A stretch of DNA of 64,000 nt from assembly GCA_023409265.1 (NCBI GenBank), contig JAEYHZ010000046.1, positions 62,001-126,000 on the forward strand, in the 5' to 3' direction. Of this stretch, positions 9,138 through 17,761 are shown piece by piece. Numbering within the stretch: position 1 is the stretch's first letter; each line of letters starts with the position of its first letter. Under the pieces are notes generated by a model. That model was not told where the DNA came from. It was given only the letters and a program-made list of their open reading frames with translations, and ran no database searches. The position numbers and the translations under genes are program-made. This DNA is from Bacillota bacterium. GTDB taxonomy: Bacteria > Bacillota > Clostridia > Acetivibrionales > DSM-1351.

Positions 9138-9689
9138 ATGAGCGATTGTACAATCATAAAAAAATTAAAACGAAACAATGAAAAAGCAATTGAGGAACTA
9201 ATTGACAAATACGGTCAATACATAGTGTCAATCGTTTTTAGGATCAGTGGTGCGTCATTAAAGAGTGAAGATATTGAAGAGGTTGTATCAGATGTGTTTT
9301 ATGCCACATGGAAAGCAAGGCATACTATTATGGAGACAGATTCCATAAAGCCGTATTTGGCACAAATCGCCAGGAATATGACCCGCAACAGATTTAATAA
9401 TGTTAGGGACGAACTACCCCTGGATGAAGATATATTGTTTCAGGGGGTTAATAAAATTGAAGAGATGCTGGTACAAAAAGAAAAAGTATCAATTATAAAA
9501 GATTTTGTAGATAAAATGAAATATCCGGATAGGGATATCCTTACTGCATATTATTTTAAAAATTACAAACTTCAGGACATCTCCGATACCTATAAAATAC
9601 CAATGTCTACCGTTAAATCAAAGATTTACAGAGGAAGAAAAACAATAATTGAATATCTTGAGGAAAGAGGTTATATTTATGAAATTTAG
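9138..9689 (+). CDS. ECF-type RNA polymerase sigma factor
   Basis: 183-residue extracytoplasmic-function sigma factor. Region 2 is seen in E-D-I-E-E-V-V-S-D-V-F-Y-A-T-W-K-A and P-Y-L-A-Q-I-A-R-N; region 4 in L-Q-D-I-S-D-T-Y-K-I-P-M-S-T-V-K-S-K-I. ATG 9138 lies six bases after GGGAGG; a TTG two codons earlier overlaps this. The next gene overlaps by 11 bases and encodes a single-span membrane protein, the usual sigma/anti-sigma pairing. Confidence 0.88.
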   Translation: MSDCTIIKKLKRNNEKAIEELIDKYGQYIVSIVFRISGASLKSEDIEEVVSDVFYATWKARHTIMETDSIKPYLAQIARNMTRNRFNNVRDELPLDEDILFQGVNKIEEMLVQKEKVSIIKDFVDKMKYPDRDILTAYYFKNYKLQDISDTYKIPMSTVKSKIYRGRKTIIEYLEERGYIYEI

Positions 9690-10728
9690 TTTCAGCCGAC
9701 AAATGGATATTACCCAAACTTGTCAAACGGATATTATTAATAATAAAGCGTGTAAAACTGAAAAAGAAATACTTATTCCGTATATTGATATGCAAAGAGT
9801 AAAAAGACTTACAATGCATAAAATCAAGCAGGATAAAATGAGGATAAAAATACCATTTGGCAGCAAATATGTTAAAGCAGCCTGCGCCATACTTGCAGCT
9901 GCAATGATTACTACCGGAAGTGTTTATGCCTTAAACAACGAGGGTTTTAAAAACTTGATCACCGAGCTGACAGGAGTTCGGCAGTCAGATATCTTAATGG
10001 TGGGAGAAGCTGTTTCGAACAGGGATTATAAGCTTATGGTACATGAAATAGTTACCGATTCGTATGTTGGTAATGTAGTCATATCGGTAGAAGCCTTAAG
10101 CAGCAAAAGTAAAAAGGCTTTTGCAAACTACAGGATCAGCCTTAACCATATCGGAAGTGGTTCCAGTTTAAGAGAATTGGAAGAATATGGAGAACCCTAC
10201 ACAAAATATTATCAAATAGGCTTTTGTGGAGCCACCTTTAAAAATGCTTATAACAACGGTAAACTTCAATTTTCTGTGAAAGGGATGAGAAAAGCCATCG
10301 AGGTTTCCCTTGCATCCACTGTTAGCAGGATTGATCTGGAGATTCCCGATGCTGATTCAAACAGTTATAGATTTAAGTTTGATAAACTTCATTTGTCCGA
10401 AATTGGTTTAACGCTTGAAGGAGCAGATACAAGAAATATTAATTGTAAATATCAATATAATGTTGAGCTGGTGTTTGCAGACGGAAAAAAAGAGCTTTTG
10501 CGAAAAAGGATGAATGGGGATAGTTCACAAAACAGTAAGGCCGTTTCGGGAGAGGCAATAGCAGCAATAGCTGAAACAGATGGTAAATTGATACAAGGAG
10601 CTTCAGAAACACTTTCAGGTGATAAGGATGATTATATAATTGTAAGCATGAGTTTTTCAAGAAATCTTCCCATTGATAAAATTGAGCAGGTTATTATAAA
10701 TGGCATTTCTTACGATATTCGGAAATAA
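9679..10728 (+). CDS. single-span membrane protein, probable anti-sigma factor
   Basis: About 349 residues. A cytoplasmic N-terminal part of roughly 60 residues, containing two cysteines, is followed by one transmembrane helix (about residues 65-85: A-A-C-A-I-L-A-A-A-M-I-T-T-G) and a large outside domain of about 260 residues. This resembles the DUF4179-type partners of clostridial ECF sigma factors. Start ATG 9679 overlaps the sigma stop codon and has AAAGAGG eight bases upstream, suggesting translational coupling. No zinc-binding anti-sigma motif (HxxxCxxC) is visible, so the sigma-binding mode is unknown. Confidence 0.65.
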   Translation: MKFSFSRQMDITQTCQTDIINNKACKTEKEILIPYIDMQRVKRLTMHKIKQDKMRIKIPFGSKYVKAACAILAAAMITTGSVYALNNEGFKNLITELTGVRQSDILMVGEAVSNRDYKLMVHEIVTDSYVGNVVISVEALSSKSKKAFANYRISLNHIGSGSSLRELEEYGEPYTKYYQIGFCGATFKNAYNNGKLQFSVKGMRKAIEVSLASTVSRIDLEIPDADSNSYRFKFDKLHLSEIGLTLEGADTRNINCKYQYNVELVFADGKKELLRKRMNGDSSQNSKAVSGEAIAAIAETDGKLIQGASETLSGDKDDYIIVSMSFSRNLPIDKIEQVIINGISYDIRK

Positions 10729-10911
10729 TCCATATGGAGCCGGATGATTAGTCCTGATCTTCCGGACTTTTTTGACAGAGAATGCAAAATAGATACTTGA
10801 TTGAAAAGTTCATGTGCAACATTCTAAATAATTATTAACATTTTTTCTCAAAAGATCCGATAATTAATATGGGATACATTTACAAACAATAAAAATTGGA
10901 GTACGTTAGCT

Positions 10912-11559
10912 ATGAACATAAATCAGAAGAGTTTAAACGACTTATTGTCTATAATGCAGCCAAAAAGCTCCCTGGATTTGCTGAGAGAAAAACGTGAAGC
11001 TCAGTTGAAAAAGATAAACCAGGGATTAAGTACTTCCCCAGATTCCGGAAGTAATGATGCCAATGATACAAAAAAAGCCTTTTCAGAGTTACAGGCTATT
11101 GATGAACAGATACAAATGGAAATATACGAGGAAAAGAGCAATAAACTTGAACTGGAAAGGTTGGAAAGAGAAGAGGCAGCAGCAAAGAGCCTGCGTAAAA
11201 AACAGAAAGCTTCGGCAGAACACCAGGCTGTTCTTGAAAGGTGCAGCATAAATAAATTATTTTCTGCAAAGAGGAAATCTGAGTTAAGGACAATGTCAAA
11301 GTCCGGAGTTTCACTCACTCTTACTAGTGATTTTTCGACTTCCAATAGGGACAGTGCAGGAAATAGGTTAATGCAGAAGTCAGAGGAAATAGACAGAGAT
11401 TTAAGAGAATCAAGAGAGTTTGGCATTGCCGCTGCAAAAGTAGCAGCCCGACGTAAAAACATACGGGTTAAGAAAGAAAACGAAGAGGCTGCTTTGGAAA
11501 ATAGTAAAAGCAGGAAAGGCAAGAATAAAAACAAAAAACATATAAATATCATTATATGA
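10912..11559 (+). CDS. coiled-coil hypothetical protein
   Basis: 215 residues, very rich in Lys, Glu, Ser and Ala. A strongly charged helical segment (about residues 55-105, E-E-K-S-N-K-L-E-L-E-R-L-E-R-E-E-A-A-A) predicts a coiled coil, and the C-terminus is a basic K-N-K-N-K-K tail. No enzyme motif, signal peptide or membrane helix; one cysteine. I do not recognise the family. ATG 10912 has GGAG ten bases upstream. The 183 bases before it contain no gene. The gene runs directly into an AT-rich tandem repeat array. The opposite strand is also open over most of its length, a by-product of codon bias. Confidence 0.6.
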   Translation: MNINQKSLNDLLSIMQPKSSLDLLREKREAQLKKINQGLSTSPDSGSNDANDTKKAFSELQAIDEQIQMEIYEEKSNKLELERLEREEAAAKSLRKKQKASAEHQAVLERCSINKLFSAKRKSELRTMSKSGVSLTLTSDFSTSNRDSAGNRLMQKSEEIDRDLRESREFGIAAAKVAARRKNIRVKKENEEAALENSKSRKGKNKNKKHINIII

Positions 11560-11573
11560 GCACAAAAATATTT

Positions 11574-11720
11574 GAGATTCATTTATTTTGAGATTCAATT
11601 TATTTGAGATTCATTTATTTTGATTTATTTATTTTGAGATTCAATTTATTTTGAGTTTCAATTTATTTTGAGTTTCAATTTATTTTGAGATTAATATATT
11701 TTTGAGATTGTTTATGACTT
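11574..11720 (+). repeat. AT-rich tandem repeat, about nine 16-17-bp units
   Basis: The unit GAGATTCAATTTATTTT is repeated head to tail with small changes (GAGATTCATTTATTTT, GAGTTTCAATTTATTTT, GAGATTAATATATTTTT). Units at the 3' end are the most diverged. The array fills almost the whole space between two genes and lacks any open frame. It is likely to vary in copy number between strains. Confidence 0.85.
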
Positions 11721-11779
11721 TTATTTAATTTTGATATACTTTTGGGTTTGTTAAGTTTTAGTGAAGGGAGGAGCTTATT

Positions 11780-12187
11780 GTGAGTTGTGATTTTGCTGTA
11801 TGGTATCCAAAGAAGAAGCTGACAAAGGCTGAGGCAGGAACTGTATACCGGCAGCTGTGCGATGGAAGAAGCGAGCTTGTTAAACCACATCCGTCCATTA
11901 AGGCTTTTTACTGCGATATAACTGCTCTGCACCCGGAAATTGATGATGTACCCGATGAGGATATTGATAATGAGGATGTTTGTCCATGGGATATAGCCTT
12001 TGACAAATCGGAAGGCCATCTTATTATGCCTTGTATGTGGTCCAAGGCCCAGTACGTGGAAGGACTTGTCAGAAGACTTGCCAGAAAGCACAGGCTTGCA
12101 GTATATGATCCTCAGACCGGAGCGTATTATCCACCGGAAGATGGTGAGCAGGAAAATAATAAAAAGCACTGGTGGATATTTTGGTAA
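11780..12187 (+). CDS. conserved hypothetical protein
   Basis: 135 residues, acidic in the middle (P-D-E-D-I-D-N-E-D) and rich in tryptophan and tyrosine. It begins C-D-F-A-V-W-Y-P-K and contains H-P-E-I-D-D-V-P-D-E, C-P-W-D-I-A-F-D and K-A-Q-Y-V-E-G-L-V-R-R-L-A-R-K-H, which I associate with small proteins found in many unrelated bacteria; the overall look recalls immunity proteins of toxin systems, but no toxin gene lies nearby, so this is a guess. GTG 11780 follows GGAGG at eight bases; there is no ATG alternative. The tandem repeat array lies directly upstream and may contain its promoter. Confidence 0.65.
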   Translation: MSCDFAVWYPKKKLTKAEAGTVYRQLCDGRSELVKPHPSIKAFYCDITALHPEIDDVPDEDIDNEDVCPWDIAFDKSEGHLIMPCMWSKAQYVEGLVRRLARKHRLAVYDPQTGAYYPPEDGEQENNKKHWWIFW

Positions 12188-12251
12188 TATGATTTTGTTT
12201 AGGTATTTGTCTCGGTTTATGTTGATTGTTATTTTTTAGTAAAAAAGGTAT

Positions 12252-13256
12252 TCAAGTATTAAAGCTTCTCTCGTATATTTCAATCATTAAAGCTTCAATA
12301 CGCTTAAAATCCGGTGCTTCGGGGAGGGCGGTCTTTTGGGCTGCCTTTTTGAATTTAATTTCATACTCATCAACCATGTCAAAGATTTCCTTATAGCTGT
12401 ACTTACTGTTTCTTATATCGAGCAGCAGCTGGTGCTCCTTTTCTCTGAAGGTAGCTATTCCCTTGCCCTCAAGGATTTCTGTTCCTGTAACAAGAAGCCT
12501 TATCAGGTGCATGGCGTGTTTGTTCAGGTGAAGTTCGTCCTTTTTACTATTTCTGTGATTTAGCTTTGAGTAATCCCTAACAATATTATTCATATCGGAA
12601 AATATATTCTTCAAATCCCGGAGGGGATAGTGCTTCAGGTCTATATCTACAAATATTTCAGTGTCAATATCTTCCTTGTCGGAATTGTCTATGTACAGGT
12701 TGATATCCCTGTCTGTAAAGCTTTTGTAGGTTCTTTTCATATGGTCCATTTGACCGAGAATGCTGTTCAGTATGTGCTGTTCTTTTTCCTGTTGGGGATA
12801 ATTATCTCTTGCAAGTGCATTTTGAAGCCTTCTGAGTTGTGCCGTAGCGTAATTTCCAAAGCTGTGTATAGCTCTTTTGGATAAAAACAGGTTCACATTT
12901 TGACGCAAGAGCATACCCTCTTCAGTTATAGCAAGCAGGTGCTCAGGCAATGTTCCAAGGATTTCAATCACATTCGGGTTACAATTCATGCACAGGTTTA
13001 TGAACTTTCCAAGGCCGTAAATGACTGTATCGGTGGCTTTGTCTTCAAATTGTTCGAAACTTGACAACCCCATAATATCCTGTTTTGTTTCAACGGTTAT
13101 TCCGCGTATATCAATATCGCTTGAACCGACATTTGTTCCGTAAGCAATTGATCCTCCTGTAGTCAGAAGGATAATATTACTTCCCAGATGTCTATCCGTC
13201 CTTAGAAAATCATATTCAGATGATATCAATCTATCCTTTACGAACTTAATGTCCAT
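12252..13256 (-). CDS. predicted nucleotidyltransferase (DNA polymerase beta superfamily)
   Basis: 334 residues. Near the N-terminus the minimal nucleotidyltransferase signature is present: G-G-S-I-A-Y-G-T-N-V-G-S-S-D-I-D-I-R-G, with the two metal-binding aspartates in D-I-D. This fits the YcgL/COG3541 group of predicted nucleotidyltransferases. The rest is helical. Substrate is unknown; members of this group have been linked to RNA end repair and to toxin-like modification in other contexts, but neither can be read here. ATG 13256 has GAGG six bases upstream. Divergent from the hydrogenase operon. Confidence 0.75.
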   Translation of the reverse strand: MDIKFVKDRLISSEYDFLRTDRHLGSNIILLTTGGSIAYGTNVGSSDIDIRGITVETKQDIMGLSSFEQFEDKATDTVIYGLGKFINLCMNCNPNVIEILGTLPEHLLAITEEGMLLRQNVNLFLSKRAIHSFGNYATAQLRRLQNALARDNYPQQEKEQHILNSILGQMDHMKRTYKSFTDRDINLYIDNSDKEDIDTEIFVDIDLKHYPLRDLKNIFSDMNNIVRDYSKLNHRNSKKDELHLNKHAMHLIRLLVTGTEILEGKGIATFREKEHQLLLDIRNSKYSYKEIFDMVDEYEIKFKKAAQKTALPEAPDFKRIEALMIEIYERSFNT

Positions 13257-13482
13257 ATGTTACCTCGCGCATCTAATTTATTATATCCATAATTTCAATT
13301 GGCTTAAGAATCTTAAAAACTAATTCTCTATATAAAATAAAAAAACCTTTTTTCAAATTCAATAGTATACCCTTTAGAAAAAACCTTGGCTAATTTGTAT
13401 TAAACTTCTGTTTCCTTGGAATGTTATAAATGGAATATTCTCAAAGAATTGCTAAGGAATTATCAAATAATCTAGAAAGCTG

Positions 13483-14046
13483 GTGATTACTATAACTAAG
13501 CCCCAGGAAATTGATGTAATGAAGCCTGTAGGAGAAGAATTTCCGAAGGAAAAGTATGAGGAACTTGATGCGTTTATAGAAAGCCTGGAGACTACAAAAG
13601 GTGCACTTATAGAAATTCTTCATAAGGCACAGCATATTTTCGGCTATCTTCCCAGAGATGTTCAGCTTTATATAGCCAGAAAACTGGGTATTCCGGGAGC
13701 GGAGGTCTTCGGCGTAGTCAGTTTTTATTCCTATTTCAGTACTAAACCAAGCGGTAAGCATACAATAAGCGTTTGTATGGGAACGGCCTGTTTTGTCAGG
13801 GGTGCTGATAAAATAATTGAGAAATTCAAGGAAAAACTCGGAATAGAGGCAAATGAAACTACTGAGGACGGGCTGTTTACTATAAAGGATGTAAGATGTA
13901 TTGGCGCATGCGGACTTGCACCGGTTGTCATGGTGGATGACAAGGTCTTTGGGAGGGTAAAGACAGGGGACATCGATGGCATTTTGGATTTATATCGGAC
14001 AAAGGAGGTGCAGTATGCAGATAAAATCCCTGGAGGAGCTAAATAA
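13483..14046 (+). CDS. hydC: [FeFe]-hydrogenase NuoE-like subunit (HydC type)
   Basis: 187 residues, thioredoxin-like [2Fe-2S] protein of the NuoE/HydC family. The four cluster cysteines are in C-M-G-T-A-C-F near residue 100 and C-I-G-A-C-G-L near residue 143. It works as the small electron-transfer subunit of the NAD-linked trimeric hydrogenase encoded with the next two genes. The start is uncertain: GTG 13483 gives the full-length protein but has only a weak ribosome site; ATG 13519 with AGGA upstream is an alternative. Its 3' end overlaps the next gene by 32 bases, implying translational coupling. Confidence 0.85.
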   Translation: MITITKPQEIDVMKPVGEEFPKEKYEELDAFIESLETTKGALIEILHKAQHIFGYLPRDVQLYIARKLGIPGAEVFGVVSFYSYFSTKPSGKHTISVCMGTACFVRGADKIIEKFKEKLGIEANETTEDGLFTIKDVRCIGACGLAPVVMVDDKVFGRVKTGDIDGILDLYRTKEVQYADKIPGGAK

Positions 14047-15742
14047 GGTTAAACAGGTGGCTTCAGAGAAAGTAAAAATAAGACAGCACCGGGATACTAC
14101 TCAAATAAATAAAAATATTCTGGTCTGCGGCGGAACAGGCTGCCTTGCCAGCGACAGCGACAAAGTGGTCAAAAACCTTGAAATACTTATAAAAGCAAGA
14201 GGGCTGACAGACAAGGTGGAGGTAATCAGAACAGGCTGTTTTGGTTTTTGTGAACAGGGACCTATTGTAAAAATCGAGCCTGATAATGTGTTCTATGTTC
14301 GTGTTGGTCCAAAGGATGCCAAAGATATTGTCGATGAACACCTGGTAAAGGGAAACCAGGTGGAAAGGCTCCTTTACGAGGATCCTGTGAAGAAAGAAAA
14401 GGTTCATACACAGGAGCAGATGACCTTTTACAAGAAACAATTGAGAGTAGCTTTACGAAACTGCGGGCTTATAAATCCCGAAGATATTACCGAATATATC
14501 GCCATGGACGGGTATCAGGCCCTTGGAAAGGCACTGACCGGGATGTCCAGACAGGAGGTAATTGATGCAGTAAAGAAATCAGGCCTGCGAGGAAGAGGAG
14601 GCGGGGGCTTTCCCACCGGACTCAAATGGGAGATAACCGGCAAACAGGAAAACAAGCAGAAATTTATCATATGCAACGCTGACGAAGGCGACCCGGGCGC
14701 CTTTATGGACAGGAGTATTCTTGAGGGTGACCCCCACAGTGTTATAGAAGCAATGGCAATAGGTGCTTATGCAATCGGCGCTGATAAGGGCATCGTCTAT
14801 ATAAGAGCAGAATATCCGCTGGCGGTTGCACGTCTTACAAATGCGCTGGAGCAGGCAAGAGAAATAGGACTGCTGGGAAGCAATATTTTTGGAACAGATT
14901 TAAGCTTTGATGTGAAGCTCAAATATGGCGCCGGTGCTTTTGTTTGCGGCGAAGAGACTGCTCTTATTAATTCCTGTGAAGGGAAAAGAGGAGAACCGAA
15001 CTATAAGCCTCCGTATCCTGCAGAAGAGGGCTACTGGGGATTTCCTACCTGCGTAAACAACGTTGAAACCTTTGCAAATATACCTGTCATTCTGAACCGG
15101 GGACCGGAATGGTTTGCATCAATGGGAACTGAAAAAAGCAAGGGAACCAAGGTTTTTGCTCTTGCAGGAAAAATAAATAACGTTGGACTTGTTGAAGTTC
15201 CAATGGGCACAACCTTACGGGAGATTATATTTGATATTGGCGGAGGGATTCCCCACGGGAAAAAATTCAAGGCAGTTCAGACCGGAGGACCTTCAGGAGG
15301 TGTTATTACCGGGGAAAACCTTGATACACCAATTGATTATGACGGACTTCTGCAGATTGGTACCATGATGGGCTCCGGAGGTATGATTGTCATGGATGAA
15401 GACGATAACATGGTTAACATAGCAAAGTTCTACCTGGAGTTCACCATGGATGAGGCCTGTGGAAAATGCGGCCCCGGTAGGATAGGAACAAAACGTCTTT
15501 TTGAAATGCTGCACAAGATAACCTCGGGGGAGGCTACCATGGCTGATCTGGATGCTATGAAGCAGTTAGTTTATATGGTTAAGGACAGTGCTTTGTGCGG
15601 CTTGTGCCAAACAGCTCCCAACCCCATTGCAAGCACAATGAAATACTTTTGGAATGAATATCTGGAATTTGTTAAAGACGAGGATAACCCAAGAGGGGAA
15701 GGTAAATACGTTCCAAAAAATAAAATTGGGATTAAGTCATAA
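14015..15742 (+). CDS. hydB: [FeFe]-hydrogenase NADH-binding NuoF-like subunit (HydB type)
   Basis: 575 residues. Order of domains: N-terminal thioredoxin-like [2Fe-2S] domain (C-G-G-T-G-C and C-F-G-F-C), FMN/NADH-binding NuoF domain with the glycine-rich G-L-R-G-R-G-G-G-G-F-P and G-A-G-A-F-V-C-G-E-E-T-A-L, and a [4Fe-4S] site C-G-K-C-G-P-G-R plus C-G-L-C near residue 530. Characterised HydB/HndC proteins usually continue with a C-terminal two-cluster ferredoxin domain; here the chain ends about 35 residues after C-G-L-C, so that domain is missing. It passes electrons between NAD(H), flavin and the catalytic subunit. ATG 14015 follows GGAGG; the longer frame from 13976 has no ribosome site. 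Confidence 0.9.
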   Translation: MQIKSLEELNKVKQVASEKVKIRQHRDTTQINKNILVCGGTGCLASDSDKVVKNLEILIKARGLTDKVEVIRTGCFGFCEQGPIVKIEPDNVFYVRVGPKDAKDIVDEHLVKGNQVERLLYEDPVKKEKVHTQEQMTFYKKQLRVALRNCGLINPEDITEYIAMDGYQALGKALTGMSRQEVIDAVKKSGLRGRGGGGFPTGLKWEITGKQENKQKFIICNADEGDPGAFMDRSILEGDPHSVIEAMAIGAYAIGADKGIVYIRAEYPLAVARLTNALEQAREIGLLGSNIFGTDLSFDVKLKYGAGAFVCGEETALINSCEGKRGEPNYKPPYPAEEGYWGFPTCVNNVETFANIPVILNRGPEWFASMGTEKSKGTKVFALAGKINNVGLVEVPMGTTLREIIFDIGGGIPHGKKFKAVQTGGPSGGVITGENLDTPIDYDGLLQIGTMMGSGGMIVMDEDDNMVNIAKFYLEFTMDEACGKCGPGRIGTKRLFEMLHKITSGEATMADLDAMKQLVYMVKDSALCGLCQTAPNPIASTMKYFWNEYLEFVKDEDNPRGEGKYVPKNKIGIKS

Positions 15743-15756
15743 GGGAGGTGTCTGAA

Positions 15757-17601
15757 ATGAGTATAAAGATTGATATGAGCGGAAAGCGTAAAAAAACAGT
15801 TTATAACGGTAACCGGGATGGCGATGAGAAATCAGGCAGTCATGACAAAAAAAAGATAAATGTGCGGATAAATGACCAGGATCTGACGGTGCCCGAGGGA
15901 ATAACAATTCTGGAGGCTTCACACCGGGCAGGCGTCAGAATACCTACACTGTGTCATCTGGACCTGCATGATCTTCAGCTTTATAACAAGACAGCCTCCT
16001 GCAGAGTTTGCATGGTAGAGGTGGTTGACCCGAGAGGAAACAGAAATAAGCTTGTACCCTCCTGCGTAACCAAACTTCAGGAGGGAATGGCAGTCAGAAC
16101 CGATACCAGAAGGGCTATAACCGCAAGAAGGATGGCTGTTGAGCTGCTGCTGTCAAATCACCCCAATGAATGCTTTACCTGTCCTAAAAACCTTGAATGT
16201 GAACTACAGTCTTTGGCTGAAGAGCTTAATGTAAGAGAGATACGCTGGGAAGGGGAAAGAATGGATTATCCAAAGGATATGTCCAGTGATGCAATAGTAA
16301 AGGATTCCAACAAGTGTATTTATTGCAGACGCTGTGAAACGGCATGCAATGAGGTACAGACCTGTGGAATACTTTCGGGCATTGGCCGCGGCTTCAATTC
16401 CTTTGTTGGTCCTTTTGCCAACATACCTATGGTGGAATCCTCCTGCACCTACTGCGGACAATGTGTACAGGTTTGTCCCACAGCAGCTCTTACGGAGGTT
16501 TACCACACTGACAAGGTCTGGGAAGCAATAAATGATCCCGACAAATATGTAATAGTACAAACTGCTCCGGCAATACGTGTTGCTCTGGGAGAGCTGTTCG
16601 GAATGGAGGCAGGCACCATAGTTACCGGTAAAATGGTTACTGCACTGAAGCGTATGGGTTTTGATGCGGTATTTGATACCGATTTCGGGGCTGATCTTAC
16701 CATAATGGAAGAAGCCTCAGAGCTCATATATCGTCTGAAAAACAATAAGACTATGCCAATACTGACCAACTGCTGTCCTGCATGGGTTAAGTTTATTGAA
16801 CATCAATTCCCAGAATTGATACATGTTCCATCCACCTGCAAATCTCCGCATATTATGCTGGGAACAATAGCAAAAACCTACTATGCCGAAAAGAAAGGCA
16901 TAGACCCTGACAACATTGTAGTGGTTTCAGTCATGCCGTGTATAGCTAAAAAGGCTGAAGCCAAGCGCCCTGAACTAACAAAGGATGAGCACAATAATGT
17001 TGATATTTCAATAACAACCCGTGAGCTTGGAGCAATGATTCATGAAGCGGGAATAGAGTTTGTAAAGCTGCCGGACAGCGAATTTGACAGTCCTCTTGGA
17101 GAAACAACAGGAGCATCTGTCATTTTTGGTACAGCCGGAGGTGTTATTGAGGCAGCTCTGCGTACTGCATCTGAATGGCTGACGGGAGAACCGCTGGAAA
17201 AGGTTGACTTTGAAGAGTTGAGGGGGCTGGACGGAGTGCGCAGAGCCACAGTTAAAATCGGAGATCAGGAGCTTAAGATAGGAATTGCCAGCGGTCTTGG
17301 CAATGCCCGTCATATTCTGGAGGATATCCGGGACGGTAGAGCTGATTACCATGCAATCGAAATAATGGCTTGCCCCGGAGGCTGTATTGCCGGTGGAGGT
17401 CAGCCTTATCATCATGGTAACGATGAAATAATTAAAAAACGCAGGGAAGCAATTTATCAAGAGGACAGGAGTAAGAAAGTCAGAAAATCTCATGAAAACA
17501 AGGAGATTATAGAACTATATAGAACCTTCCTGGGGGAACCCTTTGGAGACAAGGCTTATGAGCTGCTTCACACTCATTTTGAGGAAAGGGAAAGGATTTA
17601 G
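15757..17601 (+). CDS. hydA: [FeFe]-hydrogenase catalytic subunit (HydA)
   Basis: About 614 residues, modular M3-type [FeFe]-hydrogenase. In order: N-terminal [2Fe-2S] domain (C-H-L-D...C-R-V-C...C), His-ligated [4Fe-4S] site (H-P-N-E-C-F-T-C-x5-C), two [4Fe-4S] sites (C-I-Y-C-R-R-C and C-T-Y-C-G-Q-C), and the H-cluster domain with L1 T-N-C-C-P-A-W (residues 337-343), L2 M-P-C-I-A-K-K-A-E and L3 M-A-C-P-G-G-C-I-A-G-G-G-Q-P. The usual L1 is T-S-C-C-P; here Asn338 replaces Ser. With the NuoE and NuoF subunits it should form a soluble NAD-dependent, probably electron-bifurcating, H2-forming enzyme. ATG 15757 follows GGGAGG at eight bases; a GTG at 15748 is too close to it. Confidence 0.93.
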   Translation: MSIKIDMSGKRKKTVYNGNRDGDEKSGSHDKKKINVRINDQDLTVPEGITILEASHRAGVRIPTLCHLDLHDLQLYNKTASCRVCMVEVVDPRGNRNKLVPSCVTKLQEGMAVRTDTRRAITARRMAVELLLSNHPNECFTCPKNLECELQSLAEELNVREIRWEGERMDYPKDMSSDAIVKDSNKCIYCRRCETACNEVQTCGILSGIGRGFNSFVGPFANIPMVESSCTYCGQCVQVCPTAALTEVYHTDKVWEAINDPDKYVIVQTAPAIRVALGELFGMEAGTIVTGKMVTALKRMGFDAVFDTDFGADLTIMEEASELIYRLKNNKTMPILTNCCPAWVKFIEHQFPELIHVPSTCKSPHIMLGTIAKTYYAEKKGIDPDNIVVVSVMPCIAKKAEAKRPELTKDEHNNVDISITTRELGAMIHEAGIEFVKLPDSEFDSPLGETTGASVIFGTAGGVIEAALRTASEWLTGEPLEKVDFEELRGLDGVRRATVKIGDQELKIGIASGLGNARHILEDIRDGRADYHAIEIMACPGGCIAGGGQPYHHGNDEIIKKRREAIYQEDRSKKVRKSHENKEIIELYRTFLGEPFGDKAYELLHTHFEERERI

Positions 17602-17650
17602 GGGAACATTTGGTAAAATAAATTTAACTAAAATGTCATAATACTCGGAG

Positions 17651-17680
17651 ATTGGGGTGTATATGTAAATACAGCCCAAT
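17651..17680 (+). terminator. hairpin after hydrogenase operon
   Basis: Arms 17651-17662 and 17669-17680 (ATTGGGGTGTAT / ATACAGCCCAAT) pair with one mismatch and a 6-nt loop, 50 bases after hydA. Followed by TTCCAATTT rather than a pure T-run. Confidence 0.5.
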
Positions 17681-17761
17681 TTCCAATTTACCGGTAACTT
17701 GTAAAAACATGAAAAATATGTAAAACTGAGAAGGACTATTTTTCATCGGAGGGCTTACATA

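Noticed and set aside
11001..11582. Long open frame on the minus strand across the coiled-coil gene
   Set aside because: It is the antisense of a Lys/Glu/Ala-rich gene, has no ribosome site and encodes a low-complexity Ser/Phe/Leu protein; the plus-strand frame has a plausible start and composition.
11574..11720. CRISPR or plasmid iteron array
   Set aside because: Units are only 16-17 bp, contiguous and AT-rich, and no replication gene is nearby.
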